Positions 1 to 11,117 of a stretch of DNA of 64,000 bases are shown here, one piece after another. The notes beneath the pieces are model-generated. The model saw nothing but the letters and a program-made list of their open reading frames with translations, ran no database searches and was not told where the DNA came from. This stretch comes from Ursus arctos (lineage: Eukaryota > Chordata > Mammalia > Carnivora > Ursidae). The translations under genes were made by a program, and so were the position numbers. The DNA lies in NCBI RefSeq assembly GCF_023065955.2, contig NW_026623008.1, positions 23,680,001 to 23,744,000 on the forward strand, given 5' to 3'. Each line of letters begins with the position of its first letter. Within the stretch, counting starts at the first letter, position 1.

Positions 1-700
1 AGGTTTTCCCCATTGAGAATGATATTCACTGTGGGTTTTTCATAGATGACTTTTATGATATTGAGATATGTACCCTCTATCCCTACACTGTGAAGAGTTT
101 TAATCAAGAAAGGATGCTATACTTTGTCAAATGTTTTTTCTGCATCTATTGAGAGGATCATATGCTTCTTTTTTTTATTTTTATTTTTATTTAAGATTTT
201 ATTTATTTATTTGACAGAGATAGAGACAGCGAGAGAGGGAACACAAGCAGGGGCAGTGGGAGAGGAAGAAGCAGGCTCATAGCGGAGGAGCCTGATGTGG
301 GGCTCGATCCCATAACGCCGGGATCACGCCCTGACCCTGAGCCGAAGGCAGACGCTTAACGGGACTGCGCCACCCAGGCGCCCTGGATCATATGCTTTTT
401 GTATCACATTGATGTGCGGATGTTGAACCAACCTTGCAGCCCAGGAATAAATCCCACTTGGTCGTGGTGAATAATCCTTTTAGTGTACTGTTGGATCCTA
501 TTGGCTAGTATTTTGGTGGGAGTTTTTACATCCATGTTCATCAGGGATATTGGTCTGTAATTCTCCTTTTTGGTGGGGTCTTTGTCTGATTTTGGGATCA
601 AGGTAATGCTGGCCTCATAAAATGAGTTTGGACGTTTTCCTTCCATTTCTATTTTTTGAAACAGTTTCAAAGAATAGGTATTAATTCTTCTTTAAATGTT
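1..700 (-). mobile_element. LINE-1 ORF2 fragment, interrupted by a SINE
   Basis: The minus strand encodes a reverse-transcriptase-like segment of L1 ORF2 (404-670; motifs such as [20 protein letters not shown] and [11 protein letters not shown]). The L1 sequence continues on the left (1-167) and is split by the SINE at 168-384. It is truncated at the window edge and is not a functional element. Confidence 0.85.
168..384 (-). mobile_element. SINEC, young bear-type, within L1
   Basis: Full-length tRNA-Lys-type SINE in reverse orientation, flanked by a perfect 13-base target-site duplication GGATCATATGCTT (155-167 and 385-397). Confidence 0.92.
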
Positions 701-718
701 TGGATAGAATTTAGCCTG

Positions 719-1061
719 GAGCTCAGGAGGGGACTGACATTCTAGACCAAGGGAAGAGTGTAGACAAAAAGGCAAAGAGGTGAGAACAATATGGTGTATT
801 TGGGGAAACTGCAAGTAGTTTGGTGTTCGGGTAGTGGAATAGTGTAAAGGTCACATGTGAGAGTGAGGGGACCTAGAGCTGGAGAGGTTAGCAAGGATTG
901 GATATTCTGTACTATGTAATAAGCAATTCTGATGGGCCAGGATGAGAAAAATCCAATGCCTAAAAAAAAGAGTGATCAGGATTGTGTTGAACTAGACAAG
1001 TCTCTGATTACTAGAGAGCATAGACTTTCTAACTGCTTAACTCAGTTCCAACTGATTTTTG
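719..1061. other. Intronic sequence, old dispersed repeat remnants
   Basis: Intron sequence with no gene. The segment resembles an ancient mammal-wide repeat (GACATTCTAGACCAAGGGAA type), which I cannot name with confidence. Confidence 0.3.
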
Positions 1062-1079
1062 CCCACCTACCAGTTTTTA

Positions 1080-1256
1080 TTTTATTTATTTATTTGAGAT
1101 TTCATTTATTTGAGAGAGAGAGAGAGAGCATGAGCAGGGAGAGAGAGAGAAGCAGACTCCCCACTAAGCAGGGAACCTGATGCAGGGCTCTATCCTAGGA
1201 CCCTGGGATTGTGACCTGAGCCAAAGGCAGACACTCAACTGAGCCAGCCACGTGCC
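1080..1256 (-). mobile_element. SINEC
   Basis: T-rich tail, GA-rich middle and head ending in GTGCCCCC, flanked by an 18-base duplication starting CCCACCTACCAG (1062-1079 and 1257-1274). Confidence 0.9.
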
Positions 1257-1304
1257 CCCACCTACCAGTTTTTAAAGAGAATCTAGAAATCTACATTATT
1301 ATGT

Positions 1305-1393
1305 AATGTGGGGTCTGACCTCAACACCCTGAGATCATGTCCTTAGCTGAAACCAAGAGTTGGACGCTTAACCGACTGTGCCACCCAGGTGCC
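1305..1393 (-). mobile_element. SINEC fragment (head half only)
   Basis: Contains GAGATCATG...GACGCTTAACCGACTGTGCCACCCAGGTGCC; the tail half is missing. Confidence 0.6.
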
Positions 1394-1399
1394 ACAAAG

Positions 1400-1509
1400 A
1401 TTTTTTTTTTTTTTTTTTTAAGTAATCTCTACACTACTGTGGGGCTGGAACTTACAAACCCAAGATCAAGAGTTGCATGCTGTACTGACTGAGCCAGCCA
1501 GGCACCCCC
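1400..1509 (-). mobile_element. Short SINEC of the AAGTAATCTCTACA type
   Basis: Poly-T followed by AAGTAATCTCTACAC and a head ending GAGCCAGCCAGGCACCCCC. This is the shorter, older carnivore SINE subfamily. Confidence 0.8.
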
Positions 1510-1552
1510 AAGTCATGGATTTTAAATCAAAGAGATACAAAAACAGGCATGC

Positions 1553-1776
1553 ATCTTATTTATTTATTTATTTATTTGTTTGTTTGTTTATTTATTCGTT
1601 CATTCATTCATTCATTTACATATTTGTTTTTAAAAGATTTTATTTATTTATTAGGAAGAGAGAGACGTAGTGGGTGGAAGGGAGAGGGAGAAGTAATCTG
1701 TACACTAGTGCGGGGCTAAAACTCACAACCCCAAGATCAAGTCGCATGCTGCACCAACTGAGCCAGTCAGGGCCCC
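1553..1776 (-). mobile_element. SINEC with expanded tetranucleotide tail
   Basis: The reverse-oriented SINE body at 1631-1776 has its tail grown into (TTTA/TTTG/TTCA)n at 1553-1630. It is flanked by the 9-base duplication CAGGCATGC (1544-1552 and 1777-1785). Confidence 0.8.
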
Positions 1777-2534
1777 CAGGCATGCGTTTTAGAAGCAGGA
1801 AGCTAGTTAGGAGGCTGTTGCAAAGGTCCAAATGAGAAAATAAAGAAGGGCTGGGGTCGCATGTTGCCTTATGGTTAGAGCCTAAGATTCTGTGGTTAAA
1901 GCCTGTGCGGGCAGCTTAAGTAACCTAGCAACAGCAGTATCCTTCCTCACCATTCCAGAGACTGAAAGGAGATGAGTCTTCTGTCTCAGATGGCCCTGTT
2001 ATGTCCCTAGGGCCACTGGAGGCAGCTGGGGAAGCAAGGAGGGGAGGTAGAGGAGCAGACAGACATTGGGACCAGAGAGCTTTTTCAGGCGTGAAAGGCG
2101 TCTGGGAATGAAAAACGTAAAAGATAGCAAGACAGAGGTGTTGAGGGACTCTAGGGAGCAGACTAAGCATTTAGATATAGAGAGGATACCTGAATGCGGA
2201 ATAGCGAGCACCAAGACCTTCCAGAGCTGCCTTGTACACATCTCTACCATGCTAATCTGGCCCCAGCCTGCCTCCTTCCCTGCCACTCCCCTCTCAGAAT
2301 CCTCTAAGTCAGCCAGATCAGATTTTGCCTCTTTCCACACTATCCTGACTGAGAGGATTATTTACTCTGCCCAGTCGTATTTTACTCATCTTCAAAGTCA
2401 CCTTAAGCCCTCTTTCTTTCTTTCATTCAGTAGATTTTTGTTGAATACTTGTCATACCCCAGGGACTATGTTAACCTCCATGAGTGATATTGAGATATTA
2501 AAAAATGGATCCTATCTTCAGGTGAGAGGAAAAA

Positions 2535-2735
2535 TAAACTAACATTTATTGAAGATTGCTTAGGTGGGAGGCCAGGGCTACCTGTTATTTCATGTAATCC
2601 TTATAGCAACCCTAATTTATGGATGAGAAAACAAGGTCAGAGAGGATAATTAACGTGTTCAAAGTCACATAGCTATTAACAGATGAGCTAAGACTCCAAT
2701 CCAGATCTCTCTGGTTCCAGAGTCTTTATGTGTCC
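2535..2735 (-). mobile_element. MIR, reverse orientation
   Basis: Runs from AACATTTATTGA through ATGGATGAGAAAACAAGGTC to CATAGCTATTAACAGATGAGC, the reverse MIR core and 5' region. Confidence 0.6.
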
Positions 2736-2766
2736 ATTTGTGCTATTCCCTCTTCCTAAGCAATAT

Positions 2767-2901
2767 ATGTATATTTTTAAGTAGGCTCCATGCCCAGTGT
2801 GGAGCCCAACGTGGGGCTTGAATTCACAACCCTTAGGTCCAGACCTTAGCTCAGATCAGGAGTCAGACACTTAACCAACTGAGCCACCCAGGTGCCCCCC
2901 C
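2767..2901 (-). mobile_element. Short SINEC
   Basis: Flanked by the 9-base duplication AAGCAATAT (2758-2766 and 2902-2910); the head ends CCACCCAGGTGCCCCCC. Confidence 0.85.
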
Positions 2902-3019
2902 AAGCAATATTTTAATAAGAAGCCTAGAAGTAGACTGTCTCAGGAATTTTTGGTAATGTCATGAGGGACCCAGGCTTATTCTGTCCTCCTGCTCAGCCAT
3001 CCTTAGCTTATTGATTTTT

Positions 3020-3213
3020 TTTTTTTAAAGATGTATTTTATTTATTTTAGAAAGAGCAGGGGGAGGCAAAGGGAGAGGGAGACAGAGAATCTCAAGCGGA
3101 TGCCCTGAGTAGTGTGGAACCCAACGCAAGTCCAATCTTGTGACCCTTGAGATCATGACCTGAGCCGAAATCAAGAGCTGGACACTTAACTGACTTAGCC
3201 ACCCAGGCACCCC
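3020..3213 (-). mobile_element. SINEC
   Basis: The reverse copy ends CCACCCAGGCACCCC; imperfect flanking duplication AGCTTATT(T)GATTTT (from 3005 and from 3214). Confidence 0.85.
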
Positions 3214-3940
3214 AGCTTATTTGATTTTATCCTTTTGTTTTTTGCCTTGAAATCCCTTGATAGCTGTCTCAGCTCCAAGTATCATGTGTTCGTACAATAG
3301 AATACAAAGAAGAAGGGAACCGGAGGCAAATGGATCATTCTCCACTATCCCTACCCCACGCTCCCTTTTTTATTAAAGAGAAAAACCCTTACCAGAAGTT
3401 TCCCAGCAGATTCCCCCTTAAATCTCATTGGGTCATTTGCCATCCTTAGGCCATTCACCAGCAATTGGCTTAGCCTAATCACATTTTATTCCTTTGGCTG
3501 AGTACATTAACACCCAACCAAATTGAGATCTGCTAACAAGAAGGGAGAGAATTGCTCTTTGGGAAGCATCTCACAGTGGCTGTCATAGAGATAATAATAC
3601 CTTATTGGAAATTTCTTCATCTGTAGGTATCATTGTAAACTTCTAAAGCAAAATTCCAGTATAATCTCTTTCTTAAATCTCTAGACTTGCTCTGTTTAAT
3701 GTGATCTGTTTTCTTCTCTGGCCCTGCTTCTCCACTGAGTATGAACCTTTGATCCTCTCCCCCAGCAGGGTTTCTGTGCATTCATCCCTTCTATATCTTC
3801 TCCTTTCTCTGGGCTGTGATCCTAGTATTCCTTCCCCAAAGCACAGATGGCCATTTTAATATCTGTCCTGAAATTGATGGCTTTTCAGAGTCAGTCCTGG
3901 AAGAAGCTCCTTAGACTTCTTACAGAAGTTGCTGTATTCT

Positions 3941-4051
3941 GGGGTATCTGGCGGGCTCAGTTGGTAGAGCATGTGACTCTTGATCTTGAGGTTGTAAGTT
4001 TGAGCCCTATGTTGGATGCAGAGATTACTTAAAAATAAAATCTTAAAAAAA
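3941..4051 (+). mobile_element. Short SINEC
   Basis: Forward copy GGGGTATCTGGCGGGCTCAG...AATAAAATCTTAAAAAAA, flanked by AGAAGTTGCT(G/C)T(A/G)TTCT (3924-3940 and 4052-4068). Confidence 0.88.
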
Positions 4052-5002
4052 AGAAGTTGCTCTGTTCTACCTCTATACCTGAAGAGGACATGTTGAAGTC
4101 TTTCACACAGTTAGTCCCTCCCCCAATTCTGCCTCCACACATCTAATTAATCTCTCCCAGAATCTATATCCTCATTTTTCATCCAGGAACCTTCCTATTT
4201 ACATAATCAACAATTCTGCTCTCTTCCTTGCCTTGGATGCTAATTTTGTATATTCCCAGGCTTCTTATTCATCGCCTTCTGTTCTTTTGTGCTTTTTTTA
4301 AAAAATGTTTTTATAAAATATTGAGTAGATATGAAAGAATTTTTATAAAATATGTGGAAGGTATAAAGAATCACAATACAATTAATACAACCTAGTTAAG
4401 AAAACAAACATTGCTATGACTGCTAAAGCCCCTGTAGTCCTTCCTGATCCTATCTGCTCTCTTCCCCAGAGTTAACCTCTGCCCTGTGTTTGGGGCTTAT
4501 TATTTCCTTGCTTTTTAAAGATAATTTTACCACTATGAATTCTTAGACAATACATGTCTAGTTTCACATGTTTGAGTGTTATGTAAATGGAGTCATACAG
4601 TATTTATTATGTGACTTGCCTTTTTTGCTCAACATGTTCCTGAAAAGTCATACACGTTGATGCACAGAGCTGGATTTATTTTCACTGTTTCATTGAAAGA
4701 ATATACTACAGGATGTATGCACATATTTACCCTTATTAGTTTCAGAATGGTGTCCAGTTGCCAGCAATGTAGAAGAGTTGCAGTTGTTCTAAGTCCTTGC
4801 CAACACTTGATTTTGTCATATTTAATTTTTTTTTTCAGTTTAGCTTGGCATGAAATGATATTTTACTGTTGTTTTGATTTGTATTTCCTTGATTCCAAGG
4901 GAGATTGAGAATCTTTTTGTATGTTTATTGGCCATTCAAGTTTCCTTATTAAAGTCCCTTTTCAAGCCTTTTACCCGTTTTCCTATTTGATTGCCTGTTT
5001 TT

Positions 5003-5208
5003 TTGTTTTTTTTTTTTTTAAGATTTTATTTATTTATTCAACAGAGAGAGAGACAGCCGGCGAGAGAGGGAACACAAGCAGGGGGAGTGGGAGAGAAAGA
5101 AGCAGGCTCCTAGCGGAGGAGCCTGATGTGGGGCTCGATCCCAGAATGCTGGGATCACGCCCTGAGCCGAAGGCAGACGCTTAACCACTGTGCCACCCAG
5201 GCGCCCCA
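5003..5208 (-). mobile_element. SINEC, young bear-type
   Basis: Flanked by the 14-base duplication GATTGCCTGTTTTT (4989-5002 and 5209-5222). Confidence 0.92.
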
Positions 5209-5534
5209 GATTGCCTGTTTTTGTTTTAATTGGACCTTAGATACACGGAATTAGAATAAACATTATCTTTGGCTCATAAGCATCAAAAGAAGTTCCATTT
5301 TTTATCTTCTTTTTAAGATATGTATTTTATTGTTTGTTTATTCATTTATTAAATATTTTAATGGTGCTGTGGACATCCATATTCCTACACCCTAATCACT
5401 CTTCTAAATTTTGTGTTTATTATTCTCTTGCTTTTTAAAAAATGTTTATCCTGTGTGTATATGCCCAAACAATATATAGTAATTATTCTCCTGTTTTTGA
5501 ACTTTTTAAAAAAGCCACCCAGGCACCCCCTTTC

Positions 5535-5869
5535 CTTTTTTAAAGTTTATTTATTTATTTTTAGTAATCTCCACATCCAACGTAGGGCTCGAACTCACGA
5601 TCCCGTGACCAAAAGTTGCATGCTCTTCCGGGACACCTGGGTGGCTCAGTCAGTTAAGGGTCTGACTTCAGCTTGGGTCATGAACCCAGTGTCCTGGGAT
5701 CGAGCCCTGCATCAGGCTCTACGCTCAGTGGGGAGTCTGCTTCCCCTGTCCCTTGTCCTTTGCCCCTCACCCCCACCCATCCTCTCTGTCTCTCAGATAA
5801 ATAAGTAAAATCTTTAAAAAAAAAAAAAAAAGTTGCATGCTCTTCAAGCTGAGCCAGCCAGGTGCCCCC
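5535..5869 (-). mobile_element. Short SINEC split by a nested SINEC
   Basis: The outer reverse copy has its two halves at 5535-5628 and 5846-5869 (head GAGCCAGCCAGGTGCCCCC). A forward SINE occupies the middle. A separate head fragment CCACCCAGGCACCCCC precedes it at about 5513-5529. Confidence 0.8.
5629..5827 (+). mobile_element. SINEC nested in an older SINEC
   Basis: Forward copy CGGGACACCTGGGTGGCTCAG...AAATCTTTAAAA, with the 18-base duplication AAAAGTTGCATGCTCTTC derived from the host SINE (5611-5628 and 5828-5845). Confidence 0.92.
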
Positions 5870-6068
5870 GTGACTTGCTTTTATCACATAATATTGTGTT
5901 AGTAAAATCCATCTACCTTTCTGCATATAGCTATTGTTCTCCCATTTTTCTCTGTCGAATAATATTTTATTGTCATTATACTTCAATTTATCCCTTCTCC
6001 TATGATCTTAATTGCTTGAGTATTCTTGTATGTGTCTCTTGGTGCATGCATGCAAAAGTTTCTTTTGG

Positions 6069-6271
6069 GGGCGCCTGGGTGGCTCAGTCGTTAAGTGTCT
6101 GCCTTCAGCTCAGGTCATGATCCGAGCGTTCTGGGATCGAGCCCCACATCAGGCTCCCTGCTCAGCGGGAAGCCTGCTTCTTCCTCTCCCACTCCTCCTG
6201 CTTGTGTTCCCTCTCTCGCTGCCTTTCTCTCTGTCAAATAAATAAAATCTTTTAAAAATTTTTTTAAAAAC
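6069..6271 (+). mobile_element. SINEC
   Basis: Full forward copy with the 10-base duplication TTTCTTTTGG (6059-6068 and 6272-6281). Confidence 0.9.
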
Positions 6272-6401
6272 TTTCTTTTGGCTGTTTTTCTAGTACTAGA
6301 ACTGCTGGACTGTAGGGTATGTGAACATTACATGTCACGTTGCTTTGCATTGTGGTCAAATGAATTTATACTCCCACTGCAGTGTGTAAGTGATACCTTG
6401 A

Positions 6402-6520
6402 GGGGCACCTGGCCGGCTCAGTTGGTGGAGTTGTGCAGCTCTTGCTCTTGGGGTTATGAGTTCAAACCCCATGTTGAATGTGGAGATTGCTTAAAATAAA
6501 ATCTTAAAAAAAAAAAAAAG
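6402..6520 (+). mobile_element. Short SINEC
   Basis: Forward copy flanked by AG(T/C)GATACCTTGA (6389-6401 and 6521-6533). Confidence 0.88.
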
Positions 6521-6783
6521 AGCGATACCTTGATTCATATCCTTTCCTGTACTTGGAATTGGACTTTTAATTTTGCTGACCAAATGAGTATAAATAGTAT
6601 GTCATTGTGGTCTTGATTTGCATTTTGCTAATGACCAGTGAGAATGAGTGTCTCATTGTATGTTTATTAACTGTTTGTATGTCCTCTACTGTGAAATGTC
6701 TTTTCTTTTGCCCATTTTCCTTTTTTGGGTTGTTTAACTTTCTTTTCCCTACCAATTTGTAGTTCTTTATTTTGTTTTATTTT

Positions 6784-6992
6784 ATTTTTTATTTTTTAAA
6801 GATTTTATTTATTTATTTGACAGAGAGAGAGAGACAGCCAGTGAGAGATGGAACAAAAACAAGGGGAGTGGGAGAGGAAGAAGCAGGCTCCCAGTAGAGC
6901 AGGGAGCCTGATGCGGGCCTCGATCCCAGGTTCCTGGGATCACGCCCTTAGCCGAAGGCAGACGCTTAACGACTGAGACACCTAGGCGCCCC
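6784..6992 (-). mobile_element. SINEC
   Basis: Reverse copy with near-identical 16-base flanks TGTAGTT(C/T)TTTATTTT (6768-6783 and 6993-7008). Confidence 0.88.
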
Positions 6993-7052
6993 TGTAGTTT
7001 TTTATTTTAGTAAAAATAGTCCAGTATCAGTGTATTGCTCTAAATATCTTTT

Positions 7053-7266
7053 TTTTTTTAAGATTATTTATTTAAAAAAAGAAGATTATTTATTTTAGAG
7101 AGAGAGTACACGGCAGGGAGGAGCAGAGGGAGAGAGAGAGAATCTTTAAGCAGAATCCGCGCTGAGTATGGAGCCTGATGTGGGTCTGGATCCCACGACC
7201 CTGAGATCACTACCTGAGCCAAAACCAAGAGTCAGACGCTTAACCAGCTGCACCACCCAGGCGCCC
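7053..7266 (-). mobile_element. SINEC
   Basis: Flanked by the 17-base duplication TGCTCTAAATATCTTTT (7036-7052 and 7267-7283). The tail contains a short internal repeat of AAGATTATTTATTT. Confidence 0.9.
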
Positions 7267-7403
7267 TGCTCTAAATATCTTTTATTCTGGTTTTGTCTTT
7301 TCACTCTAATGTATCTTTAATGAACAGAAATTCTTGATTTTAATAGTCATATTTATTAATTGTTTCCTTTATAAGGGCTTTTGTGTCTTAAGAAATCCTT
7401 CCC

Positions 7404-7530
7404 TTGGGGCACCTGGCTAGCTTAGTTGGAAGAGCCTGCAACTCTTTGTCTCCAGATTGTGAGTTTGAGCCCCACGTTGGATGTGGAGATCACTTAAAAC
7501 AAAACAAAACGAAAGAAAAAAAAGAAAAGA
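7404..7530 (+). mobile_element. Short SINEC
   Basis: Forward copy with an A-rich tail and the 11-base duplication AAATCCTTCCC (7393-7403 and 7531-7541). Confidence 0.88.
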
Positions 7531-7575
7531 AAATCCTTCCCAAGTCTTGAGGTTATTCTCCTGAGTTCATCTTTT

Positions 7576-7776
7576 TTTTTTTTTTTAAAGATTTTATTTA
7601 TTTATTCGACAGAGATAGAGACAGCCAGCGAGAGAGGGAACACAAGCAGGGGGAGTGGGAGAGGAAGAAGCAGGCTCCTAGCGGAGGAGCCTGATGTGGG
7701 GCTCGATCCCACAACGCCGGGATCACGCCCTGAGCCGAAGGCAGACGCTTAACTGATGTGCCACCCAGGCGCCCCC
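7576..7776 (-). mobile_element. SINEC, young bear-type
   Basis: Flanked by the 15-base duplication CTGAGTTCATCTTTT (7561-7575 and 7777-7791). Confidence 0.92.
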
Positions 7777-7804
7777 CTGAGTTCATCTTTTAAAAGCTTT
7801 ATAG

Positions 7805-7914
7805 GGGGCCCCCTGGCTGACTCCATCAGTAGAGCATGTGGCCCTTGGTCTCGGGGTCATGAGGTCAAGCCTCATGTTGGGCAGAGAGCTCACTTAAAAA
7901 ATTAAAAAAAAAAA
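7805..7914 (+). mobile_element. Short SINEC
   Basis: Forward copy with flanks A(A/G)AGCTTTATAG-like (7793-7804 and 7915-7926), directly next to the preceding SINE. Confidence 0.85.
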
Positions 7915-8281
7915 AGAGCTTTATAGGTTTCCCTTCACATATATGTATTTACAGCATCTATAATTGATTTTTTAATATGGTTTGAGGTAGAAATCCACTG
8001 AAATTTTTCTCCCATATTGCAGCTGATTTACTGAAAAGTGTGTTGTTTCCCCACTGATCTAAGTGCCAGCTCTTTTATGTATGAGATGTCCATATTCATT
8101 CATTCCACAAATACTTAAAACACCTGCTTTGTGCCAGGCACTGTGTGTGGGTCTGTTTCTGGGCTCTGTGTGCTGTTGACTTGGTCTGCTTATTGACCCA
8201 TATGCCAATACCCAGTGGCCTAATAATGGCTCTTCAGTAGGTCTTAATATCTAGTAACACAAGTCCTCCCACTTTGTTCTT

Positions 8282-8471
8282 TTTTTTTTTTTTTTTTTTA
8301 AGATTTATTTATTTATTTATTTATTTATTTGACAGAGAGAGACAGCCAGTGAGAGAGAGAACACAAGCAGGGGGAGTGGGAGAGGAAGAAGCAGGCTCCT
8401 AGCGGAGGACCCTGATGTGGGGCTCGATCCCAGAACGCCGGGATCACGCCCTGAGCCGAAGGCAGACCCCC
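8282..8471 (-). mobile_element. SINEC, head-truncated, young bear-type
   Basis: The copy stops at GCCGAAGGCAGACC without the usual TTAAGCG-side head, yet has the perfect 16-base duplication CTCCCACTTTGTTCTT (8266-8281 and 8472-8487). The truncation therefore arose at insertion. Confidence 0.9.
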
Positions 8472-8707
8472 CTCCCACTTTGTTCTTAAAAAAAAAAAAG
8501 TGACTTGCTATTTGCCCTTTGTACTTCTATATAAATTTTAGAACTCACTCATCAATTACTACAAACAAATCTGCTGGGATTTTGTTTGTAATTTTATTGA
8601 ATCTTTATAGCATTTTAGGGAGAATTGGTATTTTGAGACTGTTGAGTCTTTGAGTCCATGAACATGTCAATATCTCCATTTATTTAGGACTATTTATTTA
8701 TTTATTT

Positions 8708-8905
8708 ATTTATTTTAAAGATTTTATTTATTTATTCGACAGAGATAGAGACAGCCAGCGAGAGAGGGAACACAAGCAGGAGGAGTGGGAGAGGAAGAAG
8801 CAGGCTCATAGTGGAGGAGCCTGATGTGGGGCTCGATCCCATAACTCCAGCATCACACCCTGAGCCGAAGGCAGACACATAACCGCTGTGCCACCCAGGC
8901 GCCCC
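8708..8905 (-). mobile_element. SINEC, young bear-type
   Basis: Full reverse copy inserted in a TTTA-rich target; the duplicated flank is a TTTATTTATTT run, so the borders are approximate. Confidence 0.88.
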
Positions 8906-8936
8906 TTTATTTATTTTTTTAATTGAGTCTTTATTT

Positions 8937-9083
8937 TTTATTTTTTAAAGATTTAATTTATTCATTTGAGTGGGGGGAGATGGAGGCAGAGGGAGAAGCA
9001 GACTCCCCGCTGAGCAGGGAGCCTGTGGTGGAGCTCGACTCCAGGACCCCGGGATCAACCAGCGGAGACACCTACGCACCCCT
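8937..9083 (-). mobile_element. SINEC, internally shortened
   Basis: Reverse copy with flanks ATT(G/C)AGTCTTT (about 8920 and 9084); the head is worn (CACCTACGCACCCC). Confidence 0.75.
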
Positions 9084-9119
9084 AATTCAGTCTTTTTAAA
9101 TGTCTTCTACAAAGGCTTC

Positions 9120-9560
9120 TTTTAGCTTCTTTATTGTAAAATATAATACATGTACAGTAAAGTGTATAAAACATATGTGCAATTTAGCAAATTGATAAAC
9201 AGTAAACATGCTTGTAAACACCAGCAAGTGCAAGAAGTAGAACTCTGCCTATGCCCCTTCCTGATCACAGCTGCTTCTCTTGGTGCGGAGGTAACCAGAA
9301 TCCTGATTTTTCTATTAATTGCTCCTCTTCATCATAATTTAATTACCTAAATATACATCCCTAATACAATATAGTTCAGTTTTGCGAAACTTGATATTAG
9401 TGGAATTATACGGTATCTGTTTCTTGTAGTTTGTTCATATTAATTGCTGTATAGTATTTTACTGTAGACTATACTGCAGTTTATCCATTCAGCCGTTGAT
9501 GGGTTGTTGAGATTTTGGCTGTCAGTCTAAAATTTTATAAATTTCTCCGTAAAAGTCATG
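9120..9560. mobile_element. Old LINE-1 3'-end-like remnant
   Basis: Reads like the L1M-type material at 4.3-5 kb (GTATAAAACATATGTGCAAT...CCTTCCTGATC...AACCAGAATCCTGA). No coding capacity. Confidence 0.45.
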
Positions 9561-9790
9561 CACATCGTTGCTTAGATTTTTTTCCCCAAGTATCTCTTTT
9601 TAATGCTCTCATGAACTGTATCTTTTAAAAATTTTATATGTTGATTGTTTACTGGTATATAGAAATGTAATGCAGTTTTTTTTTAAATTTAAACATATAT
9701 CCAAGGTCTCTAAATCTCTTTCTGCTATTCGTTGTTTCTGTGAGCTCTGACTCTTAGTGCTTTGTTTCCTTGCATGTTTTGTGATTTTTT

Positions 9791-9969
9791 AAAATGATTT
9801 TATTTACTTTTTTGAGAGAGGGGGGAGAGAGAAACACAAGCAGAGGGGAAGGGTAGCAGGAGAGGGAGAGGAGCAAGCAGACTCCCCGCTGAGCTCCATC
9901 CCAGGACCCTGAGATCTTGAGCTGAGCGGAAGGCAGACGCTTAACCTACCGAGCTACCCAGGCGCCCCT
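9791..9969 (-). mobile_element. SINEC
   Basis: Flanked by the 18-base duplication GCATGTTTTGTGATTTTT (9772-9789 and 9970-9987). Confidence 0.9.
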
Positions 9970-10702
9970 GCATGTTTTGTGATTTTTGACTGTGAGGTCA
10001 TATTTTTTGGAACTTTGTGGCCTGGGATGAAGATAGGTTCTTAGAGCAAGATTTGCTTTTACTTCGTCAAAGAGGCAGCTTTTGAGATGGGCTTTGTCTT
10101 TGTTGAATGTAGTAGATCAGGAGAGCAGAATTCAGGGTGGCTTGTCTTGAGCAATTGGTGGATGGTGGTGAGGATGGGAACCCTGGGAAAGAAGAGCGTA
10201 GGAGAAATAAGGCGGTGGATGCAGTCAAGATTATGAAGGAGGTATAATGAAGGGGATTGGCAGTGGATTGAAATGGAAGTCAAGAAAGGACGGAGTTAAG
10301 TATTACACTTAGTTTCTCAGCCTGAGTGGATGTTGGTGTCATTAACTAAAATAGTAAAAGAGAAGTCTGGAAGTGAAGTTAAATTTGAATGTCTCTGGGC
10401 TCTCTATGAATTGTTAGATCCAGTTGAATTTGAAGTGCCGTTAGGATTCACAGGTAGAGCTGGCTGAGAAGCTGTTGGAATTGTGAATCTGGAGCTCAGA
10501 GCAGAAATCAAGATGGAGTGAGTCTGGGCAGGTATCTATGTAGAAGGGGTAGTCAAAGCTCCGTCCGCAACATTGCCATGAGGGTAAAGGGTTTTTAATA
10601 TGTTTTTATATAGTAAAAACAACTTAGTATTTGGAGACAAGTTTTCTTCTTTCACTATGGGTGTGTTATATAAAACAGTCTCCATCTTTTAGTCTTACGT
10701 TC

Positions 10703-10858
10703 CTCCTTACATTAAGTGAGGATGAAACAAGAGTCAACTAGTGCCTGCAGCCAGACCTCTGGGTTCCTAGTCCGGTTTACCTCCTTACATTAAGTGAGGA
10801 TGAAACAAGAGTCAACTAGTGCCTGCAGCCAGACCTCTGGGTTCCTAGTCCGGTTTAC
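10703..10858. repeat. Perfect 78-bp tandem duplication (two copies)
   Basis: 10703-10780 and 10781-10858 are identical base for base, beginning CTCCTTACATTAAGTGAGGA and ending GTCCGGTTTAC. The unit includes the 5' part of a MIR, and the rest of that MIR follows the second copy. Confidence 0.95.
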
Positions 10859-11030
10859 CAGCTGTGCAGCCTTGTGCAAATTACTTAACCTCCCCGTGGG
10901 CAAAGTGAGGGTACTAACAGTACAGAGTTTTAAGAGGTTGTTGTAAGGATCACAAAATAGCATACAGTGCCTGGCTCAGGGTAAACGATGTTAGGTGTGT
11001 ATTGAAAATGCTTTATAAACTGGGAAGGTA
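10740..11030 (+). mobile_element. MIR with its 5' part duplicated
   Basis: Forward MIR features: CAGCTGTGCAGCCTTGTGCA, ATTACTTAACCTCC, GGTTGTTGTAAGGATCA, GCCTGGCTCAGGGTAA. Confidence 0.6.
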
Positions 11031-11117
11031 TTGGTAGCTAGAAAAACAGAGGGTCATCTTAGAAGGAGACCTACCTTTAAGGGATGAGAGGAAGAGAAGA
11101 CAGGTTTTTTTAATTCT

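Larger units (their letters stand above)
4290..8660. mobile_element. Old LINE-1 (L1M-type) remnants broken up by SINEs
   Basis: The sequence between the SINEs in this interval reads as A/T-rich L1 3'-end material (for example the segments at 4540-5000, 5880-6060 and 6290-6390). A related segment recurs at 9120-9560. The subfamily needs RepeatMasker; no open frame survives. Confidence 0.5.

Noticed and set aside
404..670. 88-codon frame as a host gene
   Set aside because: It is a piece of LINE-1 ORF2 reverse transcriptase, truncated and split by a SINE.
10703..10858. Direct repeats as a CRISPR-like array
   Set aside because: Only two directly adjacent 78-base copies without spacers, in a mammalian intron.
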